A stretch of DNA of 64,000 nt. Source: Branchinecta lynchi (lineage: Eukaryota > Arthropoda > Branchiopoda > Anostraca > Branchinectidae). The notes beneath the pieces were generated by a model that saw only the letters and a list, made by a program, of their open reading frames with translations, was not told where the DNA came from and did not search any database. The position numbers and the translations under genes are program-made. Location of the stretch: the NCBI GenBank assembly GCA_023053575.1, contig JAKZAP010000021.1, forward strand, positions 18,848,212-18,912,211, read 5' to 3'. Shown here one piece after another: positions 20,723-32,103 of this stretch (position 1 is the first letter of the stretch; each line of letters begins with the position of its first letter).

Positions 20723-21720
20723 TACATCATTCAAGTTCGAATTTTGGTTATAGCTGGCGAAATGGGCACAAATAGTTCATTTGTTTTGTTTTTAATTGTA
20801 TTATAGACACAAAATTTAGTTCTTAAAGTTCAATGGGCACATCAAACTACCCCAATCCCACTCTGTAACAACCTAGGAACAATGCTAACCCCCCAGATCA
20901 GCAGCTTTTTCAACAGTTTCCTCTCTGTGATATTTCAAAGCGTAATTTTTGGGGCCAGTACATGCTAATTTACTAGCTTGGACAAAGATAAAAGTGATGT
21001 TTCTTATAATACTTAGTAGATCTTTATTTTATGCATAAATCAGCTTGTATAATTCATGTTTGAATAGGTTATTTGTTTTTTAATGATTTTTGTTGCTATG
21101 TTATTTTTATGAGCTTATTGCATATTCTGGTACATTTTATGAAGCAAGCTAATCAAGCTTCACAACAATACAAAGAAAAACTTTTGATATGCACTTTAAG
21201 CCATGGAACTTCTGATGAAACACTAGAACAGTCAGGAAACTGCATCTGCGGCTTGACTTTGGTGGCATCTCAAATATATCCTTTTATATCAAGCATTGCT
21301 GGGAGTTTTTGAATTTCCTGCCACGACATCCCAGCTCCTAAGATTTGGATCGCCGAAATGCCGAAATGTAAAGACAAGGGATAACAAGAAAACGGCCGAT
21401 TTTCGTAGCGCCTTCTAAAGGAAGTCGGAAATGTTTATTTGTGAAGCATTTAATACAAAGTAAAGCATTAGAAGTGTCCATTGTGCTTTAACATTTCTCG
21501 GATAGTTCCGAGAAATGTGATTCAAGCAAACAGGCTTGAAGTATTTCCTCATTTTAAATTAATAACTGATTAATGAAAATGATAATTGTACGATATCATT
21601 CAAAACGTCTACATTTGAGATAACAACTTATTATTTTCGGTCAAAAATGTATATCATTATCTCGGGTAGTTGGCTAAATATTTCATTATCTATCCTGTTA
21701 GCAGTCTTTTTTTTTCATCA
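20723..21720 (+). repeat. Segmental duplicate, right copy
   Basis: Counterpart of 19,120-19,445, split by the TTAA element at 20,823-21,491. Confidence 0.55.
20823..21491 (-). mobile_element. TTAA-flanked piggyBac-like element, copy 2
   Basis: TTAAAGTTCAATGGGCACAT at the left and GTGTCCATTGTGCTTTAA at the right, i.e. inverted relative to copy 1. The internal coding frame is broken by a deletion after PCLYIS. It is inserted in the right-hand segmental duplicate. Confidence 0.8.
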
Positions 21721-21789
21721 CTAAGAATCTGTCATAACATTACATGAATGTTTTTGTGTGAAAAAAAAGTAAATCTTTCGTCCCACTTC

Positions 21790-23410
21790 TCCAGAGACGG
21801 ATATTTTAACTGACTTTCTAAGCCTAGAGGAATCCCGAAATCTTTGGAAACGCTTAGAATGGAGGGATCAGGACAAAACTTGCTTGAAAAAAAGTTCTAG
21901 ATACGTCATTGACATAATAGGACGGGATTCGGAAACTGTGTCGGAGTTACGGGGTGTTTCGGATTTCTAGTAAGCGCTCGAGTTAGGTACTTCCTGTTGG
22001 GCTAGGACGACGAAACTTGGTAGGCGTGTCAGGGACCCGAATAGATTGACTTGAGAATAGTCGTTATTCCTCGATCCGACCATCGTGGGAGGAGTGGAGG
22101 GATTGGAAATAAGCAGTCTAGTGGCGCGGGCAGTTTTTGTACGGTTGATTCGATTTGAATGTAACTTGGCAAGTAGAAAGAGCCATCGTCTGAGATGTTC
22201 CGTGTCAGGTCCGGGGAGAAAGGGGGAATCCGGAATCTTGAGGTATTTGCAACTTTCCAACGGATGATCGGAATTCGGATCTTAATGAAACTTGATATAT
22301 GAAAGGACGCCGAGTCTTAGACGACCCAGTTCAAATCCGGATCGGATTCGGTGATTTGGTGGGAGCCGGAGGGGGGATGCAGAAATCTTGGAAATCGCTT
22401 AGAGTGGAGGGATCGGGACAAAACTTGGTGGGAAGAACAAGCGCAAGTCTTAGATACAATCTTTGACATAACCGGACCAGATTCGGACACTGTGGGGGAG
22501 TTGGGGGGGGGGGTCTTATTCTTCCGATCTCGGAAGTTCGGAACTTCCTGATGTTCTAGGACGATAAAACTTGGAAGAGGTATCAGGGACCCGAACAGAC
22601 GGACTTGTACCTCATTGTTTTACATTATCGTTTGTACCCATTGCGTAAACAGTTAATCCTAGGTTACAGCGATGATAGTCGCTTCCCCGATTCGACGGTT
22701 GCAAAAAGTTTTTGACAGCCACAAAAACCAAAGTATGGACAAAATAGGATGCAAGTTGGACATTGCCGAGTTTATGCGACCTTGATTTGTTATTTGGCGT
22801 CCGGTCAAGGTGGGGGGGGGGGGAGCGGGACTTGGATATTTGCAGATAGGCTCTGCTCCGATACCAGTCAAACTTGATGGACGGGAAGACGATAAGTCAC
22901 AGATGCGGCATTTATGTTTCCGAGTGGTACTCAGCCACGGTGAGCGGAGTTGGAAGAGGGTCCTGGAAATTGTGTGGCTCGCAAAATGGAGTGATTTGAA
23001 AGAAACTTACAAGGTACAGCCATCATATGCCCTAGATGACATATTTTAAGGTTCGAACCGGATCCGACCACGGTGGGGTAGATTTACCGGAAGTTTCCCC
23101 AAAAATGTAAGTGGTAATCAGTGGTAAGAGAGAATAGTTCAGATACTCCAGTTAGGATGCCGGACCAGACTCGGCCGCGGTATATCGGGATTTGGAAGGG
23201 GGTACCGGAAGTCTTGGGCACGTCTAGGGACATAGCGACTGGATTTCTTGGGTTGAAACTTGGAAGGTTGGCGATAGGTTTGAGGCGATGTTGGAAATTT
23301 TCAGGCTTGAGCGAAACTAGATATCCTAATTCTTGGTCCGAACCGAATTTTTGGCTTTCTACTTTCTTGTACCACCTACTCGTAACAGGTGCCATATGAG
23401 CTCGCAGCTC
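21790..23410 (+). repeat. Family E repeat, long copy
   Basis: Composed of loosely repeated blocks: GGACAAAACTTG, AAGAACAAGCGCAAGTC, GATTCGGACACTGTG, runs of G and CGAACAGA. The end CAGGTGCCATATGAGCTCG near 23,390 matches the right end of the copy at 34,650-36,178. No coding potential supported. Confidence 0.6.
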
Positions 23411-23512
23411 TTGCTATCTGCAAAAATAGTCGGTAAAAATGACCAGCCAGTCGGTAAATACCTTGCCTCCTCAAAAAAAAAAAAAATCATTTTGGCTAGT
23501 AACGCCTCTAAA
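23405..23512 (+). mobile_element. hAT-like family C fragment
   Basis: GTCGGTAAATACC, an A-rich run replacing the usual C-run, then TTTTGGCTAGTAACGCCTCT. One terminus only. Confidence 0.6.
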
Positions 23513-23799
23513 TGTATTGACTTAGCAAAAAAGAAATTGGATTCCACTGCCTGTAAATGCAAAATTTTTCTAAGTAAACAGAAATCGGAGGCGCTGTAAA
23601 TGGATTTTGACTTTTAAGTTCATTTTGTATCCAGCATACTAGGTGAAGGGTGAAGTAGGGAATATTTTCCAAAGCAGTGGTATGCCAGGGAAGAAGAGAG
23701 ATGATTCAGGAACCTAGGCATTTAAAAGCTACATCAGCAGTACCATCTCCCTAGAAGAGACTGGGAGGCTCATCTAAAACAGTTAGTAGGACACTCAAT

Positions 23800-24306
23800 A
23801 GTTGCGTTTTCGACTTTGATTTTAGGTCGACTTTTTCACTCGCATTTTCGACGGCTTTTTACTTTTTTTGTGTTTTCGTAAAATGGTCCTAAGCACTGTT
23901 TGACAATTTCCCGTTTTTGCCAAAAAGGCAAACGCCCACTTTCGCCTTTCCCTCGGCTTTTTGCAAAAAGGCAAACTTGGTAGGTGAGCAAGTTACCCTC
24001 TCCTTTTGGCTTTTTGCCTCGCTACTTTAGCAAGTTCATCCCAAAATCCAATAAAATAGGAATTTGATTTAAACTGAAAATCAGTATTTCGAGACTGTCT
24101 CGGATTTTCAAGATGAAAAATTTGAAGTGCAAGTAAAATACAAAAAATGGCATTGGTCAAAACAGCGTTTTCACCCGAGAAAAGTGAAAAGTCCTTATTA
24201 GTAGAAACGGCAACTTGCGAAAACGCGAGAATGTTCAAAAAGGCCTGAAAACGGTAAAAAGCTAAAGGTGAGAAGGGAAAGGCAAAAGCCGAACAAAAAC
24301 GCAAGT
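23800..24306. mobile_element. Family G element (AGTTGCGTTTT ends), 3-bp target duplication
   Basis: Starts AGTTGCGTTTTCG and ends CAAAAACGCAAGT, flanked by AAT (23797-23799 and 24307-24309). The interior has repeated GCAAAAAG/CTTTTTGC motifs. Open frames inside are incidental. Confidence 0.7.
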
Positions 24307-24342
24307 AATGAGAGTGGACTCACCAAGAGCAGCCTGATTATC

Positions 24343-24694
24343 AGGTATGGCAGACCAGGGCCTTGTTTAGCAGAGTAATGTCTTTAAAAATGCAGGGCAT
24401 GGGTAGTGTCAATGTCAGGATTGGGCAGTTTTCGAATTGTTTCTGGATCTTTTCCATTCCAACTGATGATGGCGCAGACGAGTACAATAGACTTGACACT
24501 GGGATTGGTATACCCCAAACTCGGGAGGCTGTCAGCCTGGCCACCAAAGTTTAAACATGTAAGCTATTTCGAACGTGGCTGCTTCCTTCTAAGAAAGTCT
24601 AGTATTTCTCGAAATGCAGCTGACTACTGTGACTGATTCAAATCAGCTGGTTGCTTTGTTGGTTTTGGTGTCGATTGGTATTCTGTTGTTGCAT
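24343..24694 (-). pseudogene. Inverted fragment of the RRM gene (upstream exon region)
   Basis: On the minus strand this matches 41,935-42,265: AACAACAGAATACCAAT, CAACCAGCTGATTTGAATCA, GAAATACTAGACTTTCTT, TTTGGTGGCCAGGCTGACAG, then CCAATCCTGACA and ACCCATGCCCTGCA. It carries indels relative to the plus-strand gene. Its outer edge abuts a family F element exactly at 24,695. Confidence 0.75.
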
Positions 24695-24998
24695 CCCGAT
24701 GAAAAATGTGTAGCCTGCGTAGTAGTATGATAGTAGTACAAAAACGTTGAATGTAATACTATGTAATAGCAAAGAATACTATCATTTAATGTGCCTTGGA
24801 CTGGTCCAATCTTATGTAGTAGTATCCAGTAGCATCCTGTCTTGCCATAGTAGAATCCGGTCTTGCTAATAGTAGCATATAGTAGTATGCAGTAACACTG
24901 TATCCTTGAAGTAGAAGCATGTAGTAGCATTGTTAGTACTGCATGCTACTTTTTCGTACTACTCCATAGTACTATTTTGAGATAAATTTTTCATCGGG
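24695..24998. mobile_element. Family F element (CCCGATGAAAAAT ends)
   Basis: Terminal inverted repeats CCCGATGAAAAATG and ATTTTTCATCGGG, flanked by AT on each side. The interior is dominated by AGTAGTA/TAGTAGCAT repeats. Related copies: 28,945, 57,507 and about 60,490. Confidence 0.75.
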
Positions 24999-25136
24999 AT
25001 GGGAACAATCATTAAAGGTTCAAGATCCTCAGTTCGTCGTATTCAATCGGGAGATTACCGGTGACTCCGGTAATATCCTAAGTTTCCGTAGCTTTCAAAT
25101 ATTAGACACCTACGGAAATTTCCAGCCACAAATACT

Positions 25137-25534
25137 AGTTGTGTTTTTGCTGATACCATGATATCTGTTACCACGGTCTAAAGTCGTTTTTGTAGTTATC
25201 GTGGTATCTGATACCACGGCCAAAAGGCGTTTTTGCAGTTATCGTGGTATCAGATATTCAGATACTACGGTCCGACCGTTATAACTGGTCGTGGTATCTG
25301 AAAAGCCATCTCACTTTCAACAAATTTTGTCAGATTGGTGAGTAAGAAGTTTAGCACTTAGTGATGTAACTGGATATCTGTTTTTCTTTTGGGATGACTG
25401 CGAAAAGTGCAATCTCGGCAATAGGCGTTTTTGAAGAGAACCGAGTACCAGATACCACGATAACTGCAAAAACGACTAATTGCAGATCCAATTACCGTGG
25501 TAACACATACCATGGTGTCAGCAAAAACGCAACT
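25137..25534. mobile_element. Family G element with GATACCACGG palindromes
   Basis: Starts AGTTGTGTTTTTGC and ends GCAAAAACGCAACT, flanked by ACT (25134-25136 and 25535-25537). It contains repeated palindromes of the type GTGGTATCTGATACCACGG, separated by CGTTTTTG. A related end lies at 44,430-44,572. Confidence 0.7.
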
Positions 25535-25539
25535 ACTGT

Positions 25540-27030
25540 TCCACGAACAACATCACGGTACCGTCTACTCCTGTTTCGACAGCTTTCTCGACTACTTTGT
25601 GGGTTGAAAATCGAAGACTTTTTAGTTTGAATTGACAATTAGTACTATATCACTAATTTACTCAAATATTCCTGAAAACCAGATAACAATGCGTTACTTC
25701 GTTTCTCCGTTATCCAGGGATAATCGATTTCATATAATGGACTTATTCTTTCGGATTTGTGGTACCTCCTTACGCTTGAAAAAAGCCGTTGCCGAATAAT
25801 AAAATAAAAATATTAGATTCATTACAAGATATATCCTAAAATCGTTTTCTTACAGGCGTAACTTTCCGATGTCGCATCTTTAGCCCTGAAAATACAGATT
25901 TTGTTAGATTCAAAGTCTACGCGTCTGGATGAATTTTGTTTGTCGTGCAAGCAGCGGACACTACGGACGTTGCCCCGGGTGGAAAAACGCAAAATCCCTC
26001 AGATTTGTCAAAATATTTCAGTGGATTCAGTTTTCAGATTTATAAATAAGCTGCCGTTTCAGTGAAAGGGCCCCTCTTGCTTACCGAGACTTCTATATTA
26101 TCCCTAGCCCCCTTATGGGATTATAAACTTCTGAAATTCCCCTTTTTGCCATTGTTTTGTTTTTTGCCTACGACTTTTTAGCGCTTTTCGGTCTAGCCGA
26201 GTTTTGACAGTCACGCAACGCAAACTTCGCCGAAACCTTCAACATCGGTCAACGACTCTTTCACAAACAAAGACATGAGAAGCTTTAAAGTAATATTTTC
26301 CAATTTGGAAGACATGGTAGACAACCAGGTCTGCCTTCTGTTCTGGCTTCTTGTGTTTTGCATGGTTTACCCACTTTTTAATCAAGGCGCGCTCAGTTTT
26401 CAAATATTTTGCGTCCAGCCGCCGAGTTGGAGAAATGGGACGCTAGGAAGAGTGGACCCAGGGGAGTGGACAAGCGTCCGGGGGAGTGGGAGTGGACAAG
26501 TGCTAACAAGAAAACCGCTAGTTTCTCATGGAAAGTAACTGTATCTTAGAAAACGATATTTCTGTGCCATTTTATCGTGAAAAGATCATTTTTAGTATTG
26601 TGCTTTAGCGGGGAATAAGGCACAAATGATCCCTAGAAGATGTATTTTGGTAAAAAGTTAATTTTATTTCTAGTAGGTAATATTGGTTAAGATGCGCACT
26701 TTAAGGGGATATAAATGAGTGTGCGCAAAATACTCGAGGTAGTATTGAATGATCAACGGCCCTTGTTACTTAAAAAGTGTTTTTTGCACATTTGTAGGTC
26801 GTAAGTTATTTTTTGTTCACTTTGCAGTGAAGATACAAATTTTTAAGCATATAGTCTACGTGAGATAAAATGATCATTACCTTAAATGACCTTAAATCGC
26901 ATTGTCCAGCGACAAAGGTGGATTTAAGTTATGAAAGTGTATCGTTTGCTCAGAAACACGTCCTTAATTATCAAGTTCCTTTCGGGTTCGGTTACCCTGT
27001 CGAAAGTTACGCATGTAGGGGCCTCCCGAC
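25540..27030. other. Unassigned
   Basis: No gene supported. A frame at 26275-26538 begins with a hydrophobic stretch (VCLLFWLLVFCMVY) but has no recognisable domain, conserved splice sites or second copy, so I do not call it. Confidence 0.4.
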
Positions 27031-27275
27031 AAGAGGCGTTACTAGCCGACTGGCTGGTAACTTTTACTGACTGTTTTTGCAGAAGAACTGCTATTTTCAA
27101 CAAAAAAACGAGAGTTTTGAAAAAAATCAAATGATTTTCAGAAAAACTGACTGTTTTCATGAAAAAAAAAAAAAAATCAAAATTGCAGCGCTTCTCGCCG
27201 ACTCGGGTATTTTTTTTACCAACTGGCCAACAACATTCGGGGGGGGGGGGAGGGGGCCCATTCGTGACGCCCCTA
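27031..27275 (+). mobile_element. hAT-like family C element within a larger palindromic repeat
   Basis: AGAGGCGTTACTAGCCGAC on the left and TTCGTGACGCCCCT on the right, with poly-G inside the right end. A second GACGCCCCTG terminus at 27,372 and the inverted flanks GTTACGCAT and ATGCGTAAC (27,006 and 27,384) suggest nested or inverted insertions. Confidence 0.55.
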
Positions 27276-28023
27276 CTGGGGGGGGGGAGGGCTTCAGAAT
27301 TTTCCGGTAAAACTTGGTAAAATACTGAAGCCGCAACCCCCCGCCCCCTCCCCTACCAGGAAGATTTCGGGACGCCCCTGTATGCGTAACTTTAAAAGTG
27401 CCCCCCCCCCCCCCCCCCCCAGGGCCGAAGACCATTTCGGCCTCAGTTCTTCAAGCAATACTTTTTTTTGCAGAACCACACATTTTCATGATACCCACGG
27501 CCCCAGAATCGTTGGGCCTCAAGACACCGCTAGTCTTAGCTGATACCTTTTCGACTACCAGAACCTATCCTTGCAAGTGGCATATGAGCATTCAGCTTTG
27601 CTCTTAATTTTTTTTTTGTTCGGCGAACTCCTTGCGGGCCGTTAGTCGCCATCTCTTGGCCAAATTTTCATCAGCTACTACACCGACTGTTACCGCTAGG
27701 TTGTATGCAAGGTAACCATGCACTTTGGTGCATGACTAAACATGTAGTGTAACACTTCGTTTATAAAGCTTATTAATTGTTTCTTGAAGTTTCAAAACAG
27801 ATTAAGTTTCTGTGAAACATTTCTTTTCATTTTGTTGTTTGTATTTAAAATAGTAATGTATTCATTGGGGGGGGGGGGGGGGGCATACGTGACACCCCTG
27901 CCCTTGAGACATCTATTCACATTTGTGCATATCCGGCAAGTCACGATAAGGCATGCAAAACAATTTTCATGCTTCCTAGTGGGGAGTAGGAATTCTCATG
28001 TAAGCAAAACCCCTGAGGCACAA

Positions 28024-28173
28024 ATGATCACGGGCCTAGATAGTCCGTCAGCCTAAGCTGACTGCGAATCATATTTGACGATGCAAAACGGATAGGTCAG
28101 CTACATTTTATCAGAGCTCTAATAAAATGTAGCTGACTTATCCGTTTTGCACCGTCAAATATAATCACGGGCC
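28024..28173. mobile_element. Penelope-like palindrome lacking the ribozyme core
   Basis: Target-duplication-like flanks ATGATCACGGGCC (28024-28036) and ATAATCACGGGCC (28161-28173). In between are mirror arms (GCAAAACGGATAGGTCAGCT and AGCTGACTTATCCGTTTTGC) that meet at TTATCAGAGCTCT with the CTGANGA/GAAA segment missing. Confidence 0.65.
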
Positions 28174-28299
28174 CTTGAGGATAATAAAAAAGTGTGTTTT
28201 GGTAAACAAAAATTCTGCACGTCTAGCAAGTTATGACGCTCACCCTTCTTAACCCGAATTATTTTTCTTCGAGCTAAAAAAAAATTCGAACTGATTTTG

Positions 28300-28510
28300 A
28301 GTGTTAAGAGGTTCAGTATGCCCCCAGCCTCTAAATGTGGGTCTACAAAGCCCATGTACGAAGTCTACTTGTCGCTTCACCTAAAGAGCTCACACCAAGT
28401 TTCATCAAAATATCTCATTCTCTTCGAGACTTATCGTGCAGATAGACGATGGACGGACAACTTATACGAAGCCATAGGTATCCCTCCACTTACTTTTTGG
28501 GATCCCAAGA
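28300..28510 (-). mobile_element. Family A terminal remnant
   Basis: Carries the unique flank of family A (TTTCATCAAAATATCTCATT, CTTATACGAAGCCATAGG, then TTTTTGGGATCCC) without any 137-bp units. Confidence 0.65.
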
Positions 28511-28944
28511 ATACTACATGGCCCAAGCAAATTAAGGCTAAATTGGGTTAAGTCGGTGTGTCGCGGATTTGGAATGGGGGTTTAGGACCCCCGATAATAC
28601 CCAACGATATAAGTTGCTTTCTATATAGCGATATTTTTTAAATAGCGATCATAATTTCTGTCCGTCGGTCTGTTTATCCGGGTTTCGCTAGTTTGGGCAC
28701 TTCCACATAAGCTAGGATGATGAAACTTGGCACACGTGTTAAGGACCCTGCCAGGTTAACTTGGAAAAAAGTCACTTCCCTGATCCGACCATGGGGGTGG
28801 GGGTGGAGGGAGTGGGAATCAGGAAAATTGATCCGGATAAACTTTCGAACGGGTGAAAGGGATCTCTTGGAAACTTGATATTTGGAAAGACCGCTTGTCT
28901 CAGTCTCTCAGACGACCCGGTTCGATTCCGGACCGGATCCAATG

Positions 28945-29249
28945 CCCGGTGAAAAATTTGTAGCCTGCGTAGTAGTATGGTAGTAGTACGAAAAAGTTGC
29001 ATGTAATACTATGTAATAGCAAAAAATACTATCATTTAATATGCCTCAGACTGGTCCAATCTTAAGTAGTGGTATCCAGTAGCATCCTGTCTTGACATAG
29101 TAGCATTCAGTCTTGCTAATAGTAGCATATATTAGTAAGCAGTAACACGATAGCCTTGAAGTAGAACTATATAGTAGCATAAGTTAGTACTGCATGCTAC
29201 TTTTTCGTACTACTTCATAGTACTATTTTTAAATAAATTTTTCATCGGG
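28945..29249. mobile_element. Family F element inserted in family E, TG duplication
   Basis: Starts CCCGGTGAAAAATTTG and ends ATTTTTCATCGGG. The flanks read CCAATG and TGACTCTGG. The empty family E site at 35,081 reads CCAGTGACTTTGG, consistent with a 2-bp (TG) duplication. Confidence 0.75.
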
Positions 29250-30346
29250 TGACTCTGGGGGGAGATGGAGGAGGGAACCGGAAATCTTGGGAAACGCTTG
29301 GAGTGGAGGGATGGGGATGAAACTTGATCAGAAGAATAAGCACAAGTCCTCTATATATCGCTGACATAACCGGGAGGCATTCGGACACTGGAGTTGGAGG
29401 GGGGCCGGGATTTATGCGATCTCGCAAGTTCGGTACTTCCTGATGTACTAGGACGATGAAACTTGGCAGGAATATTAGGGACCCGAACGATTGACCTGAG
29501 AATAGTCTTTTCTCCGGGGGGAGAGGAGGGATAGGGAATCTGAAATCTAGTGGCATGCCTAACCTATGAACCGGGTAATCGGATTTGGACAAAACACGGC
29601 ACTTGGAAAGAGCTATCATCACAGATATTCGTTTCAGTTTTGCACCGGATCCTATACTTGTGGGGGGCAGTTCGAGGGGGGCTCGGGAAATCTCTTGAAA
29701 CGCTTATGGTCGAGCGACGGATGGAATCGGTGGGAAGAACAATTATAAGCCCTAGATACGTTCGTGACAGAACCAGATCGTATCGGAGGCTCTCGGGGGG
29801 GGGGGGGGGGGGGGGGGCTGGAGCCAGTTTGAGGCAGTTTTCCGGAATTCCGGTGATCGCGAGTTATGATGCTTTCAGATGTGCTAAGGACGATGTTTGT
29901 ATAATCATGACCCGACCAAACAGACTTAAGGACCCGACACAATACATTAGGGAAACTTTATGGGGCGATGAGAATTGATTACCTAGGGATAAAAAAACTG
30001 GCAGTTGGAGGGGGGAGAGGCCCGGAGACTTTGTAACATCCACAAAAAAAAAATGATGCAAGGATGCAAGCTGGACAGTACCGAGTTTATGCGCCTTAAG
30101 TCTGTTATTTGGTGTTTGGACCGGATCCGGCCGGTAGGAAGAGGATGAAGAGGGAATTGGAAATTTGCAGACATGCTCCACGTCGAGTCAAACTTGATGG
30201 ACGGGAAGAGGAGATGCCAGAGATGGGACATTTATGTGTTCGAGTCGTATTCGGCCACAGTGGGGGAGGATGTGGGGTCCCGAAAATTGTGTGGCTCGCA
30301 TAGTGGTCAAAGGAGTGGAGCAATTTGAATGCCGTAGATGACATAT

Positions 30347-31023
30347 TTAAAGTTCAATGGGCACATCCAACTACCCCAATCCCACTCTGTAACAACCTAG
30401 GAACAATGCTTACCCCCTAGATCAGCAGCTTTTTCAACAGTTTGCTCTCTGTGATATTTCAAAGCGTAATTTTTTGGGCCAGTACATCCTCAATTTACTA
30501 GCTTGGACAAAGATAAGAGTGATGTTTCTTATAATACTTAGTAGATCTTTATTTTAAGCATAAATCAGCTTGTATAATTCAGATCTGAATAGGTTATTTG
30601 TTTTTGAATGATTTCTGTAGCTATGTTATTTTTTATAAGCTTATTGCATATTCCGGTACATTTTATTAAGCAAGTTAATCAAACTTCACAACACTATTCC
30701 ACAAAGAAAAACTTTTAATAGGTACTTTAAGCCATGGAACTTCTGATGAAACACTAGAACAATCGGGGATCTGCATCTGCGGCTTGACTTTGGTGACTTC
30801 TCAAATATATCCTTTTCTATCAAGCATTGCTGGGAGTTTTTGAATTTGCTGCCACGATATCCCAGCTCCTAAGATTTGGATGGCCGAAATGCCAGAGAGG
30901 TAAAGACAAGGGATAACAAGAAAACGGCCGATTTTCGTGGCGCCTTCTCAAGGAAGTCGGAAATGTTTATTTGTGAAGCATTTAATACAAAGTAAAGCAT
31001 TAGAAGTGTCCATTGTGCTTTAA
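30347..31023 (-). mobile_element. TTAA-flanked piggyBac-like element, copy 3
   Basis: TTAAAGTTCAATGGGCACAT to GTGTCCATTGTGCTTTAA. The paralogous empty site at 23,034-23,060 has a single TTAA between GATGACATAT and GGTT, confirming TTAA duplication. The internal frame has a stop after FRLP. Confidence 0.85.
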
Positions 31024-31620
31024 GGTTTGGAACGGACCGGATGCTCAGATTCGAGTGAAACTTGATAGGTGGCAAGAGAAGATGCTTTGGTGGTAAGAGA
31101 AGATATTCTAGTATATTGTGCATTATAGTATAATTACAAGTATGTAGTTCGGGGAAGTGGGAAGTTAACGAGTCGTATGTAAAGTCAGTCAATTAAAATT
31201 CGCTCGTATACTGAATGATAATATTGTATTGCTTTTGTTCATGGCCCAAGGGCTTCAGTAAACATCTATCTATCTGTCGAAAACCGACGTTTACTTCCCT
31301 TTATTTCAAAAGGCGAATTCTCTATCTTTAGAACAAAACCTGCATGTGTTTTGTAACAACAAAACCTCAACTATATTCTTGTAGTGTGTGTCACCGTAAA
31401 GCTTATCTTGGTTTATCGTCTGTATTCGTATTTCAGGACCCTGACGCCATCCTGTCTGCGAGATCAAATTTCTTCCTTGGTCCACGAGCATCAGTGTTGC
31501 CAATGACAAAATTGGTATTTCTCGATTTTGAAAAGATCTCAGTATTCGAAAACGGCGCTCTGATCATATAGGTGTGGTCGAAAAATTGTGCCTGCGTCGT
31601 CTTTCATATCAGTCAACAAT

Positions 31621-31915
31621 AGCTGCGTTTTTGATCGAAGTTTTGTTCGCCGTTCGCTTAGCCGGTTGCTTAATTTCCGTTTTTGAACGCCGTCGAAGTT
31701 CACCGTTTGCTTAATTAGTGTTTTTACGACTCCGGCGATCGTTGCCAGGTCGACGTTTCTTCGACAGTTCAGGCAAACTTCGAACTTGCTAGCGCACGAA
31801 GTTCGACGGTCAGAGTTTGAAGGACGAAGGAACTGCGACCGGCGACCAAAAACAGTATTTAAGCAGAGACCTTTGAGGTTAAAGGTAACTTCAAACTTCG
31901 ATAAAGAACGCAACT
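31621..31915. mobile_element. Family G element, 3-bp target duplication AAT
   Basis: Starts AGCTGCGTTTTTG and ends AAAGAACGCAACT, flanked by AAT (31618-31620 and 31916-31918). The interior is rich in GTTCGCCG/CGAACTTC mirror motifs. The minus-strand frame here is incidental. Confidence 0.7.
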
Positions 31916-32103
31916 AATTAGTGGATCTTTCATTCTTTGCCATAGGTTCGATTTGTAATATAGGCACGAACAAAACGAGAATTTTTAGGGTATGGGAGGA
32001 AGTTGAGGTTTGCCAGAAAAATACGCGAATTAAAAAAACGCTGGAGGAACAAAAGTCAGGTTAACTTTGTCCTCAGCACAGCTGGTACCACGCAGAAGCT
32101 GTT

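Larger units (their letters stand above)
28530..31190 (+). repeat. Family E repeat interrupted by a family F and a TTAA element
   Basis: Begins AATTGGGTTAAGTCGGTGTG, then GCGATCATAATTTCTGTCCG. Interrupted at 28,945-29,249 (family F) and 30,347-31,023 (piggyBac-like). An uninterrupted G-run of 23 occurs at 29,795-29,817. The sequence on both sides of the TTAA insert matches the uninterrupted stretch at 23,034-23,060. Confidence 0.65.

Noticed and set aside
22320..23065. GGTTCGAAACC- and GTTCAAATCC-like words resembling tRNA B boxes (also 28,918, 35,639, 55,968)
   Set aside because: No matching A box or cloverleaf at the right distance; the words belong to family E repeats.
26275..26538. Small frame with hydrophobic start, possible secreted peptide
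   Set aside because: No signal cleavage pattern followed by a conserved domain, no second copy and no splice evidence.
31539..31913. 124-codon minus-strand frame
   Set aside because: It coincides with a short inverted-repeat element (31621-31915) whose mirror motifs create the frame; no similarity to known proteins.
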